From an uncultured Victivallis sp. (lineage in GTDB: Bacteria > Verrucomicrobiota > Lentisphaeria > Victivallales > Victivallaceae): a stretch of DNA of 64,000 nt. Made by a program: the position numbers and the translations under genes. The first letter of the stretch is position 1. Every line of letters begins with the position of its first letter. The stretch covers positions 1 to 64,000 of the forward strand of contig CALXNS010000087.1 in NCBI GenBank assembly GCA_944389815.1, in the 5' to 3' direction. The notes beneath the pieces are model-generated. The model was not told the origin of the DNA. It ran no database searches and saw nothing but the letters and a program-made list of their open reading frames with translations. This document shows, one piece after another, positions 8,442 through 16,172 of the stretch.

Positions 8442-9137
8442 TTACAGCCAGGACCAGACCAGCTCGGATGGATCCGCACTCCAGCAGTTGGCGATTTCCC
8501 ACGACAGCAGTCCGGGCGTATTGTAATTCGAGGCGTGTCCGTCCAGATAAAGCATGTTGATCGACTCCTTGTGGCGCCAGTCGACGCGGTTCATGAGGTC
8601 GGGCGCCCAGATCTGCCAGAGGCAGGTCGCGTTCTGCTGACACTTGAAGTCGGTGACGGAAGCTTTCTTGCTCGGAATCTTGCAGCTCGAAATTTTACGG
8701 ATCGAATCGCCTACGTCGCTGTTGTCGAAGTGGCCGTTGATCGCATAATTGGTCATCGGGTTGTCGCCGACCATGCGGATCGAATCCTTCCCGCTCGGGC
8801 AGAGCAGGCTTTTGCCGTAATCGTCTCCCGCCTTCTGCGCGGCCTGGGCAAGATAGGGAACGATGCTGGTAACCCAGTAATTGTTTGCGTATTCGCCCGG
8901 ACCGTATTTCGGAATCGGCAGGAAGTCGTTCTGATCCATCGCATAGAAGTTGATGGCTGTTCCGATCTGCTTGAGGTTGTTCACGCAGCTGATCGAATTG
9001 GCGCGCTCCCGGGCCTGATTCAACGCCGGAAGCAACATCCCCGCCAGAATCGCGATCATCGCAATAACTACCAGGAGTTCGATCAATGTGAAGTGGCGTG
9101 ACAGGACGGCGGTGCGATGAGGAAGTCTGGAATTCAT
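8442..9137 (-). CDS. Prepilin-like protein with H-X9-DG signature (type II pseudopilin class)
   Basis: 231 residues. A short basic leader is followed by the type IV pilin-like N-terminal helix [10 protein letters not shown] and then [15 protein letters not shown], with Glu at +5 after the expected cleavage site. The usual Gly at -1 is absent (His instead). The C-terminal half is globular and contains [12 protein letters not shown], an exact H-X9-DG match, a mark of the very large pseudopilin families of Lentisphaerota and Planctomycetota. It should sit in the inner membrane with its C-terminus outside and be processed by a prepilin peptidase. Its place between GH35 and the symporter suggests a role tied to this glycan. 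AGGAG precedes the ATG. The biochemical function of such proteins is not known to me. Confidence 0.85.
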   Translation of the reverse strand: MNSRLPHRTAVLSRHFTLIELLVVIAMIAILAGMLLPALNQARERANSISCVNNLKQIGTAINFYAMDQNDFLPIPKYGPGEYANNYWVTSIVPYLAQAAQKAGDDYGKSLLCPSGKDSIRMVGDNPMTNYAINGHFDNSDVGDSIRKISSCKIPSKKASVTDFKCQQNATCLWQIWAPDLMNRVDWRHKESINMLYLDGHASNYNTPGLLSWEIANCWSADPSELVWSWL

Positions 9138-9228
9138 GGTCGCTTCTCCTTTTTTTACACGGGGTACGTCAGACTGACTGTAACCAGTTATAATATTTTG
9201 TTATATGTTGAGTGTTTGAACAACGTTT

Positions 9229-11553
9229 TCAAGCCTTATCTTCCTGCAGCTGCTTGCGGGAAACCGCATTCCGGAGTGCGCCGTCGGGCTCGCGGAGGAC
9301 GAATTCATACTTCCGCAGCACTCTGGTTCTGATTTCGCAGTTGCGCCCGCCGGGAATCCGCAGCGCCAGACGTTCGGCTCCTGCGCGGCGGCTCCATGCG
9401 GCCAGTCCGATTTCCCAGACAAGATGTCTGCCGTAATAATGGTCGGAGATGAGTTTCCCGTCGAGGAATGCCTGACCGTATTCGCCGTCGTAGGAGACGT
9501 CGAGCACGAGGTCGACCGCATCGCGCAGCATGTCCGGCGTGATGACCGTTTCAAGCAGCAGTTCATCTCCCGAACAACTCCGATGGAAGCTCAGTTCCGG
9601 CACAACATGTCCGGGCAGATTGCCGTAAAACTGATGAATGCCGAACTCCGCATTTTCCTGCATGCGCACCTCCGCTTCGCCGCAGTGAAGTTCGAGCGGC
9701 CGGGCACTCAGGATGTCCAGCGTGAAGAAATCCCGGTCGCAGAGTGCGGCAATCCGGACGGTGTTGTCGTCGAACCGCGTGCTTTCAAGAATCTGCATCG
9801 AACTGAACGCGGCGTATTCGGCGATGTCGCAGCATTCGCCGGCCCGATCGGTGTCGACGAGAACGAAACGAATTCCATCGAGGCCGCCGAGTTCGGCAAC
9901 TTCGATGCCGCGCGACGGCGAACCGACGATGCTGACCAGATTGGGACTGTGGCGCTTCGCGAGCAGGCCCGGCGTCGTGCGGATCAACTCCGTCGAAGGC
10001 AGTACGAAACTGCTTTCGGTGAATTCGTCGGTCGTCGCGAACCCGATCAGCTGCACACTGTCGCCGTAGGGGCGGCGATCCAGCAGCGTCGTGGTGGAGT
10101 GATCGAGGAAATGCCTCTTTTTGAGCCGGACGAAAAACGGCAGGATTTTCGTGGTCTGCGGCGGAAGTTCGAGTTGAACGAGTTTGGGATATTCCTGATA
10201 AACTTCGCTGGCGAGCCGGTTCGGCGTGGTGAGGATGCGCACATCGCGCTTCCATTCGGAGTGAATGTTGCTCACGTTGCGGGCGAAAATGAAATTGCTG
10301 TCGGAAAGATTCAGCCCGGTCGTGACCCGTGCGAGCGCCTCGACGTTGCGATTGCGTGCATTGGGCGTCGCGGCGACGCCTTCGGCGGAGATCTCCTGAC
10401 CGTAACCGTCGAAGAGATCGCGGTTCTGCGGATTTTCGCCGGGATGTGCGGTACCGCAGGCGCGGAGCAGACACCAGTTCGGATCGGGATGAGTTTTGAG
10501 AATTTCCTCTTCGAAACTGCGCAGGAACCAGCCGAGTCGTTTCAAGCCGCGATAGGAGTCGCGCAGTGTGCCGGTGCAGCTGATCGGCGCCTGGAAATTC
10601 ATATTGCGATACGGGATCATCGATTCATTGTCGTTGCCGAAATGCTGCCCGTCGCAGAAAATGAAAAGTCCGACTCCCGAGGCGCCTTCGGCGACGGTCT
10701 GCTCGGCGAGTGCTTCGACGCTTGGAGCTTTGACGATCGGTCCCTGGAAACTATTCGTGTTACGGTAGGCCGGATAATCGAAGAACCGCACGAACATGCC
10801 GCAGCCGGTTTCTATTGAAAGAAAGGGAACCCCGGTGCTCTGGTGCGGGCACATCGGAACAAGTTCGCCGTCGACACAGAAGCAGGAGGCCGGATAATAA
10901 CCGCCGGTATCGACGTGACTGCCGAGCAGTTCCTCGCGTCCGGCGACGCGGTTGATGTCGATGAACGGCAGATCGATTCCGGCGTCGCGGACAAGTTTGC
11001 TGTAGAACGCCAGATGTTGCCGGTTCTTTTCGTCGTCGACGTCGCCGCGCGGGATGTCGTCGCCCTTGCATCCGGCGGAACCGAGTTCATTTTCGAGCTG
11101 AAAGAGAATGATCGGCCCGCCGGTTGTGATCAGGTGCCTGCCGGCGATGGCGAGCAGTTTCCGATAGAACCGTTCCGAATAACCGAGATATTCCGGATCG
11201 TTGCTGCGCAGTTTCGCTCCGAGCTTCTCCACCAGGAAATCCGGATAGCCGCCGTTGCGGAATTCGCCGTGCACGAAGGGGCCCATCCGGAAAATCGCGT
11301 AGAGGCCGAGTTCGCCGAGCAGCGTGAGCAGATGGTCGATGTCATGGTTGCCCTCGAAATCCCAGACGTCGTCCGCCGTCTCGTGGAAGCGCCAGACACA
11401 ATAGAAGCTTACCGTGTTGATCCCGGCCGCCTTCATCATCAGCAGCCGGTCGCGCCAGACCGCGCGCGGAATCCGGCCGTAGGAGAAGTCTCCGGCGTAG
11501 ATGAAGCGCGGCTTGCCGTCAATTACCAGATATTCTTTTTCAACTTGAAGCAT
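9229..11553 (-). CDS. GH35-type beta-galactosidase
   Basis: 774 residues, no signal peptide, so probably cytoplasmic. The N-terminal barrel starts with GKPRFIYAGDFSYGRIP and RDRLLMMKAAGINTVSFY, as in GH35 enzymes. The acid/base region reads FQLENELGS with E156 as acid/base; the likely nucleophile is E248 in LSIETGCG. The C-terminal 400 residues are beta-rich. It would hydrolyse terminal beta-galactosides taken up by the operon's symporter. It is the first gene of the operon, facing the divergent GntR gene across 279 bp. GGTGAG lies before the ATG at 11553. The family call is firm; substrate beyond a beta-galactoside is open. Confidence 0.85.
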   Translation of the reverse strand: MLQVEKEYLVIDGKPRFIYAGDFSYGRIPRAVWRDRLLMMKAAGINTVSFYCVWRFHETADDVWDFEGNHDIDHLLTLLGELGLYAIFRMGPFVHGEFRNGGYPDFLVEKLGAKLRSNDPEYLGYSERFYRKLLAIAGRHLITTGGPIILFQLENELGSAGCKGDDIPRGDVDDEKNRQHLAFYSKLVRDAGIDLPFIDINRVAGREELLGSHVDTGGYYPASCFCVDGELVPMCPHQSTGVPFLSIETGCGMFVRFFDYPAYRNTNSFQGPIVKAPSVEALAEQTVAEGASGVGLFIFCDGQHFGNDNESMIPYRNMNFQAPISCTGTLRDSYRGLKRLGWFLRSFEEEILKTHPDPNWCLLRACGTAHPGENPQNRDLFDGYGQEISAEGVAATPNARNRNVEALARVTTGLNLSDSNFIFARNVSNIHSEWKRDVRILTTPNRLASEVYQEYPKLVQLELPPQTTKILPFFVRLKKRHFLDHSTTTLLDRRPYGDSVQLIGFATTDEFTESSFVLPSTELIRTTPGLLAKRHSPNLVSIVGSPSRGIEVAELGGLDGIRFVLVDTDRAGECCDIAEYAAFSSMQILESTRFDDNTVRIAALCDRDFFTLDILSARPLELHCGEAEVRMQENAEFGIHQFYGNLPGHVVPELSFHRSCSGDELLLETVITPDMLRDAVDLVLDVSYDGEYGQAFLDGKLISDHYYGRHLVWEIGLAAWSRRAGAERLALRIPGGRNCEIRTRVLRKYEFVLREPDGALRNAVSRKQLQEDKA

Positions 11554-11601
11554 TTCAACTCACCACTGCTTACCGGTTTGGTTCTTTCGAAGATTTTTAC
11601 A

Positions 11602-11630
11602 ATTATATTATGACTGAGAGCGACTCAAAA
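11602..11630 (-). promoter_or_regulatory. Probable promoter of the GH35 operon
   Basis: On the minus strand TTTTGA (11630-11625), 17-bp spacer, TATAAT (11607-11602), 49 bp before the GH35 start. The -10 is a full match and the -35 is poor, so control by a regulator is plausible. The rest of the 11554-11832 gap is AT-rich and holds the palindrome described next. Confidence 0.4.
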
Positions 11631-11777
11631 AGCAACAAGTTTTAAATAAATTCAAATCAAAAAGATATTGTTATTTATTGAAAGTTATTGAAAATATATT
11701 TTATTTAGAAAAATGATTGAAAATGATCTGTTTGACATTGGTATTTCCGGGAAAAACTTTTATAGTACTTTAAGCGA

Positions 11778-11792
11778 TGAATGATTCATTCA
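11778..11792. promoter_or_regulatory. 15-bp perfect palindrome, candidate GntR operator
   Basis: TGAATGA-T-TCATTCA is a perfect inverted repeat 41 bp before the GntR gene and about 150 bp before the TATAAT of the divergent operon. Its size fits a dimeric winged-helix repressor. Autoregulation is the simplest reading. Confidence 0.45.
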
Positions 11793-11832
11793 ATGAGCTT
11801 TGAAAAAGAGATTTCGGAATTGAAGGTGGGAG

Positions 11833-12885
11833 ATGTTTGATTTCACGGCGTTGAAACGGTCGGTCGGGGAGTATGTTGATTCCCTGAAGCTGGAACCTGG
11901 CGACCGGATTCCGACGGAGAATAAACTGTGCCGGAAATTCGAAGCCAGCCACTATCAGATCCGTAAGGTGCTGGCGGAGTTGACCGCTGAACGGAACTGG
12001 GTGACGATTCAGGGGTCGGGCACCTACATGCCCGGCGGTCTGGAGCGCCGTCCGCGGGAACGGATCATTGCGTTCGTGCATTCCAATTTGCACGATATGA
12101 CGTTGCAATTGAGCGAGGCGCATAATCTGGCGCTTGAAAACAAATATCAACTTCTGCTGTTCGGAATCGACCACACCGAGACCAGCGCCGAACAGGAGTG
12201 TCTGGAACATCTGGCCGCGCAGCGGCTCCATGCGCTGATCATCGATCCACACCCCGGAAATGAAAGAATTTCCGAACTGCTCGACCGTTTCGTCGCCCAG
12301 GGAACGCATGTGGTTCTGCTGAATGGTTCTGCGGCGCTCCGGCGGCGTTATCCGACCTACAGTTTCAATTACCGCCGGGCGGGCTACATGTCGCTGGTGC
12401 AGTTGATGCGCCAGAATGTGAAGAAGGTGATTCACATCTCCCCCTACGACTCGATCGCCTGGCAGCATGAGGAGTTTCGTCAGGGGGTGGATGAAGCGAG
12501 CGTTGATTTTTCATTTCCGGTGGAACGGCGTTTTGCGAAGATGTTTCTTGACGTGCGGAATTTCAAATGGAGCTGGCAGCCGCCGGAATTCCAGATCCCG
12601 CTGGAGGAGGATTGCGGTTATGTCGATGACAACGATCCATTTGAGGCCAGTTATCTGCAGACGCAGCTTCAGGCGGCGGGATTGTGCCATGTTCCGGTGA
12701 TTTCGGTTTATTACACGTCCGGGCCGTCCGCCTGCACGACGCTCTGCTTCAATATGAGTGAAGTGATGAAATGGGTCGTGAATGAATTGATTCATAATTC
12801 AGCCCATCTCCCGCCGGAACGCAGATTCAATCCAGTTCTGACGCCGCCGGCGGAGTCGCAGGAGCCGTACCGGGTATTGTGGTGA
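11833..12885 (+). CDS. GntR-family regulator with periplasmic-binding-protein-like sensor
   Basis: 350 residues. Residues 1-70 form a GntR winged helix: LEPGDRIPTENKLCRKF, then ASHYQIRKVLAELT and the wing GSGTYMP. From about residue 75 the protein resembles LacI/AraR-type sugar sensor domains (RIIAFVHSNLHDMTLQLSEA, RLHALIIDPHP, HVVLLNGS). It should bind DNA as a dimer and release it on binding a sugar. It is divergent from the GH35 operon, its likely target. AGGTGGGAG directly precedes the ATG at 11833. The effector is unknown. Confidence 0.85.
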   Translation: MFDFTALKRSVGEYVDSLKLEPGDRIPTENKLCRKFEASHYQIRKVLAELTAERNWVTIQGSGTYMPGGLERRPRERIIAFVHSNLHDMTLQLSEAHNLALENKYQLLLFGIDHTETSAEQECLEHLAAQRLHALIIDPHPGNERISELLDRFVAQGTHVVLLNGSAALRRRYPTYSFNYRRAGYMSLVQLMRQNVKKVIHISPYDSIAWQHEEFRQGVDEASVDFSFPVERRFAKMFLDVRNFKWSWQPPEFQIPLEEDCGYVDDNDPFEASYLQTQLQAAGLCHVPVISVYYTSGPSACTTLCFNMSEVMKWVVNELIHNSAHLPPERRFNPVLTPPAESQEPYRVLW

Positions 12886-12958
12886 GCACAGCAACAGTTG
12901 CCGGGAAAAACGGCGGCAGACGGCAGGCAGAGAAAAAGAAAAAAAGAGAGGCACTCTT

Positions 12959-13528
12959 ATGAAAGTATTGTTCTTTTCCGATGTTCACGGTTCTCCCGGG
13001 AGTCTGGAACTGCTGCAGAAACAGGTCGATTCGCTCCAGCCCGCTCAACTGGTCGTGCTCGGCGATCTGCTCTATCACGGTCCGCGCAATCCGTTGCGTC
13101 CGGATTACGCGCCGCGCCGGGTTGCGGAGTGGTTCAACGCCCGGCGGAATTCGATCGTTGCCGTCCGCGGCAACTGCGACAGCGAAGTCGATCAGATGAT
13201 GATCGAATTTCCGATCATGGCCGAATACGCCGTTCTGCTTGACGGAGAGCGCCGATTTTTCCTCACCCATGGACATCACTGGAATCCGGCATCGCCGCCG
13301 CCGCTCGCCGCCGGAAGCGTTCTCGTTTTCGGGCACACGCACCTGCCGATGCTGGAACGCGGTTCAGATGGGTTGATCTTCTTCAATCCGGGTTCGATTT
13401 CGCTGCCGAAGGGCGGGAATCCGCCGTCATTCGGCTGGTATGATGGAGAGACGCTCCGGATTCTCGAACTTGTCACGGGAAAAGAGATCAAGCGTCTTGA
13501 GCTTGCGGAGAGGAACGGCGCGCAATAA
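12959..13528 (+). CDS. YfcE-type metallophosphoesterase
   Basis: 189 residues, soluble. All metal-binding motifs of the calcineurin-like YfcE family are present: FFSDVHG near the start, VLGDLLYHGP, RGNCDSEVD, LTHGHHW and FGHTHLP, ending with FFNPGSISLPKGG. E. coli YfcE is a manganese-dependent phosphodiesterase active on artificial substrates; the natural substrate is unclear. GAGAGG lies 7 bases before the ATG. It follows the GntR gene by 73 bp on the same strand and ends 2 bp from the stop of the convergent exporter gene. The function has no obvious link to the sugar locus. Confidence 0.85.
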   Translation: MKVLFFSDVHGSPGSLELLQKQVDSLQPAQLVVLGDLLYHGPRNPLRPDYAPRRVAEWFNARRNSIVAVRGNCDSEVDQMMIEFPIMAEYAVLLDGERRFFLTHGHHWNPASPPPLAAGSVLVFGHTHLPMLERGSDGLIFFNPGSISLPKGGNPPSFGWYDGETLRILELVTGKEIKRLELAERNGAQ

Positions 13529-13530
13529 CC

Positions 13531-14427
13531 TCATTTGGCCGCGGCCAGAAGAAATACGCCGAGAAGAATCAGCGCCAGAGCAACCGCCTTGGGGCGGAGA
13601 TTCCGGTCGTGGAAGAAGATGCTTCCGGCGAAGAACGCGACAATGCAGTTGCAGCGGCGCACCAGCGACAGAATGGAAATCTGACTTTCCGGCAGACTGA
13701 GCGCGTAGAAGTAGAGCCAGTCGGCAATGATGAGGAGAATTCCGGTGGCAACGATCGACCAGCGCCATTGAAAACGGAATTTTTCCGCCCCGAGACGGTG
13801 GCGCACCAGGCAGACCGCGCCGAGCAGAATCACCAGATCGGCCGAAAACCAGAACTGTACCATCTCCCGCGGCAATCCGAGAATGCCGAGCAGATATTTG
13901 TCGTACAATGCGGAAAATGCCCCGAGCAGCGTGCCGATGAGAATCCGATGCATGCCGCGGTGGCGCCGGAAACTGATTCCCTCCTGTCTGCCGAGGAGCG
14001 TGAAAGCGTAATACCCCGTGAAAATGAGAAGCATGCCGCATCCCTGCAGCCACGACGGAATTTCTCCGAAAAGCACCACCCCGCCGAGGAACGTCCACAG
14101 CGGCGCACTCGCCCGGATCGGCGACGCGATCGAAATCGGCAAGTCGCGCATCGCGTAATAGACGTAAATCCAGCTGGTTGCGACCAGACAGGATTTCAGC
14201 AGCACGAGAAACCATTCCCACGGAGCGCAGGCGGCGAATGCGGCGAGATTTCCGGTGACCGTGGCTCCGGCAATGTAGAATCCGCTCCCGGAGAGCGTGG
14301 CGAAAAAGAGCACCGGCATCACGGCGTTTTCGCGAACCGCGTGTTTCTTGCAGATGTCATAAAATCCCAGGCAGATCGCACTGGCGAGAATGGGGAGAAA
14401 CCAGCTCCCGGTTGAAGTCAGCAACAT
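13531..14427 (-). CDS. EamA/DMT-family membrane transporter
   Basis: 298 residues with about ten hydrophobic helices arranged as two EamA repeats (about 10-140 and 155-295). It starts TGSWFLPILASAICLGFYD, and the second repeat carries FSADLVILLGAVCLV. The drug/metabolite transporter superfamily moves small metabolites by proton or exchange coupling; the substrate is not predictable. It is downstream of the GT39-like gene on the same strand but has its own promoter (14481-14509) with unusual flanking inverted repeats. No good ribosome-binding site precedes the ATG, and the region just upstream is taken up by one arm of that repeat. Confidence 0.8.
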   Translation of the reverse strand: MLLTSTGSWFLPILASAICLGFYDICKKHAVRENAVMPVLFFATLSGSGFYIAGATVTGNLAAFAACAPWEWFLVLLKSCLVATSWIYVYYAMRDLPISIASPIRASAPLWTFLGGVVLFGEIPSWLQGCGMLLIFTGYYAFTLLGRQEGISFRRHRGMHRILIGTLLGAFSALYDKYLLGILGLPREMVQFWFSADLVILLGAVCLVRHRLGAEKFRFQWRWSIVATGILLIIADWLYFYALSLPESQISILSLVRRCNCIVAFFAGSIFFHDRNLRPKAVALALILLGVFLLAAAK

Positions 14428-14436
14428 GATGATGGA

Positions 14437-14497
14437 GTTCCGGATGATTCTTCTTTATACGTTTGCGTGTGCAACAATATAATATACCATCCGGAAC
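14437..14497. repeat. 10-bp inverted repeat flanking the EamA promoter -10
   Basis: GTTCCGGATG (14437-14446) and its perfect complement CATCCGGAAC (14488-14497) are separated by 41 bp. The distal arm lies inside the -35/-10 spacer and the proximal arm lies in the 5' leader just before the start codon. It could be a paired operator or fold as a leader structure masking the ribosome-binding region. Confidence 0.55.
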
Positions 14498-14509
14498 GTG
14501 TTTTTTCAA
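14481..14509 (-). promoter_or_regulatory. Promoter of the EamA gene
   Basis: On the minus strand TTGAAA (14509-14504), 17-bp spacer, TATATT (14486-14481). The -35 overlaps the stop codon of the upstream GT39-like gene. The start codon is 54 bp downstream. Confidence 0.6.
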
Positions 14510-16146
14510 CGCAGCCGGAAAAACTGCAGTTCGTCCCCGGCCATTGCGAGTGCATCTTCCCAGACGCCGGGATAATCTCCGGCGCGAACCGCGAAGAGCC
14601 TCACCCGGCGGACGGCTCCGTCTTCGGTATGCAGTTCCGTGCAGAGCGGCTGGTTGAGCATCATCCAGGCGGGCAGAAAACGATAGAGTGCCGAAGCCTG
14701 CTTCCGCAGCCGTTCCGGCGTCTGCGGCGGGAAGACGATCAGAACGACATCCGAATCTGCGGGGATTTCATTGAGCGTTTCAAGCCGGAAAAGGGTGGCG
14801 GGCAAACCGGCGACCGTTACCGCTTCGCCGCCGGAGACGGGCAGTTGAATTTCTCCGCCCTGTTCAGTGAGGCCGCTCAAACAGTTGCGGCTGTTGAGCT
14901 GCAACAGATAGCGTTCCGGAGCACGGGATCCGAGTCGGGCGGCGAAATCCATGGAGATGCCGTCGGGACGGTTGTTCCATTCGGCGGTGACGCAGTCGTT
15001 GCCCGGATAGACGAGGATGATCTCCGTCGGAAGTTCGCGCACTTCCTCGTAAACGAGTTTCCAGTCGGGCACCGCCATCGCCGCCGACTGGAACCGGAAC
15101 CCGCAGAACGCCGCCGCCATCGCCACCAGAGGCACGGCGTATCGGAGGAGACGCACGCGGTTTCGGATTGTCGCCAGACGTTGCAGTTCCAGAACGCCGA
15201 TTGCCGCGGCCAGCAGCAACGGCGGAATGGAGGGCTGGTAGACCCGGGTTCCGCCTGCGAGCGTCAGAAGCGCCGCCACGAGCGGGAAGAATGCGATGAG
15301 CAGCAGGGCGACGACCAACCGGCGGTGCCGCACGAAGAGGAGCGCCGCCGCAGCGAAGAGCAGCAGCGGCCAGAAAACCAGATCCGTGAGGCGCGAAAAG
15401 AGAAACTCCAGGAATTCTCCAACCGATTGGATCGCCACTCCGAAGACCTGCCCCTGCCGGAACTGGGCGTAATTAAGTCCAAGCCAGCCGAGAGAAAAGA
15501 GGCCGGCAATTCCACCGCTCACCCACAATGGGACGTTTCTCCGGTCGTTCCAGACCATGATGCCGTAAAGAACGGCCAGATAGAGCACCGAAGTCGGCAG
15601 TGTCAGCATCGAGAGCATTCCGGCGCCGGTCGCCGCCGCGTACCAGCGCCATTCATTTCGCCTGTGCCGCGGTGCGGCTTCCGGGCGGGAGGCGGCAAGA
15701 CCGCCCCGTAGGAGCGCCACCGCGCAGAACATCAGCAGCGCGAGCTGAATCGAATATCCGCGCGCGACCTGCGAATACGCCGTTCCCCACGGGTTGACCG
15801 CAAAGAACGCCATCATCAGAAGCGCGGCCCGGCGGCTGCGCAACGTGAGCAGTGTGAGCGGGCCGCAGAGGAGCAATGCGGCAATTCCGCCGAAGAGCGC
15901 CGGCAGCCGCAACCCCGGAACGCTTGGTTCAAAGAACGCGAACACTCCCTTTATCAAACAGGAGTGAAGGGGATGATTGTTGGGGACGGCAAGCTCGGAA
16001 AAGATCACAGACACCGGAGCGGCGACATACCGCTCCAGCGTCCAGATTTCGTCATATTCGAGCGCACTGCCGAGGTCGGTTATCCGGAGGGCGACTCCGA
16101 AAACGACGATCAGAAGCGAGAGTAACTGAAAGTTTTTCCGATTCAA
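14506..16146 (-). CDS. GT39/ArnT-like polytopic glycosyltransferase
   Basis: 546 residues. The N-terminal half has about ten or more transmembrane helices and the C-terminal 200 residues form a soluble outer domain. The first external loop holds LEYDEIWT (D32-E33), the acidic motif of GT-C enzymes of the PMT/ArnT group, and the next loop carries PNNHPLH. Such enzymes use a lipid-linked sugar donor and act on the outer face of the inner membrane, on lipids or proteins. GGGGATAGGG precedes the ATG. The start is 26 bp after the stop of the upstream FAD oxidoreductase, so the two genes are probably co-transcribed. Donor and acceptor are unknown. Confidence 0.75.
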   Translation of the reverse strand: MNRKNFQLLSLLIVVFGVALRITDLGSALEYDEIWTLERYVAAPVSVIFSELAVPNNHPLHSCLIKGVFAFFEPSVPGLRLPALFGGIAALLLCGPLTLLTLRSRRAALLMMAFFAVNPWGTAYSQVARGYSIQLALLMFCAVALLRGGLAASRPEAAPRHRRNEWRWYAAATGAGMLSMLTLPTSVLYLAVLYGIMVWNDRRNVPLWVSGGIAGLFSLGWLGLNYAQFRQGQVFGVAIQSVGEFLEFLFSRLTDLVFWPLLLFAAAALLFVRHRRLVVALLLIAFFPLVAALLTLAGGTRVYQPSIPPLLLAAAIGVLELQRLATIRNRVRLLRYAVPLVAMAAAFCGFRFQSAAMAVPDWKLVYEEVRELPTEIILVYPGNDCVTAEWNNRPDGISMDFAARLGSRAPERYLLQLNSRNCLSGLTEQGGEIQLPVSGGEAVTVAGLPATLFRLETLNEIPADSDVVLIVFPPQTPERLRKQASALYRFLPAWMMLNQPLCTELHTEDGAVRRVRLFAVRAGDYPGVWEDALAMAGDELQFFRLR

Positions 16147-16172
16147 GCCCTATCCCCTTTCCCGCAGGCTTG

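Noticed and set aside
9216-9232. LacI-like inverted repeat TTGAACAACGTTTTCAA at the end of the GH35 gene
   Set aside because: The two halves are offset by one base, the site spans a stop codon, and the nearest regulator is GntR-type.
11732-11766. TTGACA followed by TATAGT before the GntR gene
   Set aside because: The boxes are 23 bp apart, too far for a standard promoter, so this was not called.
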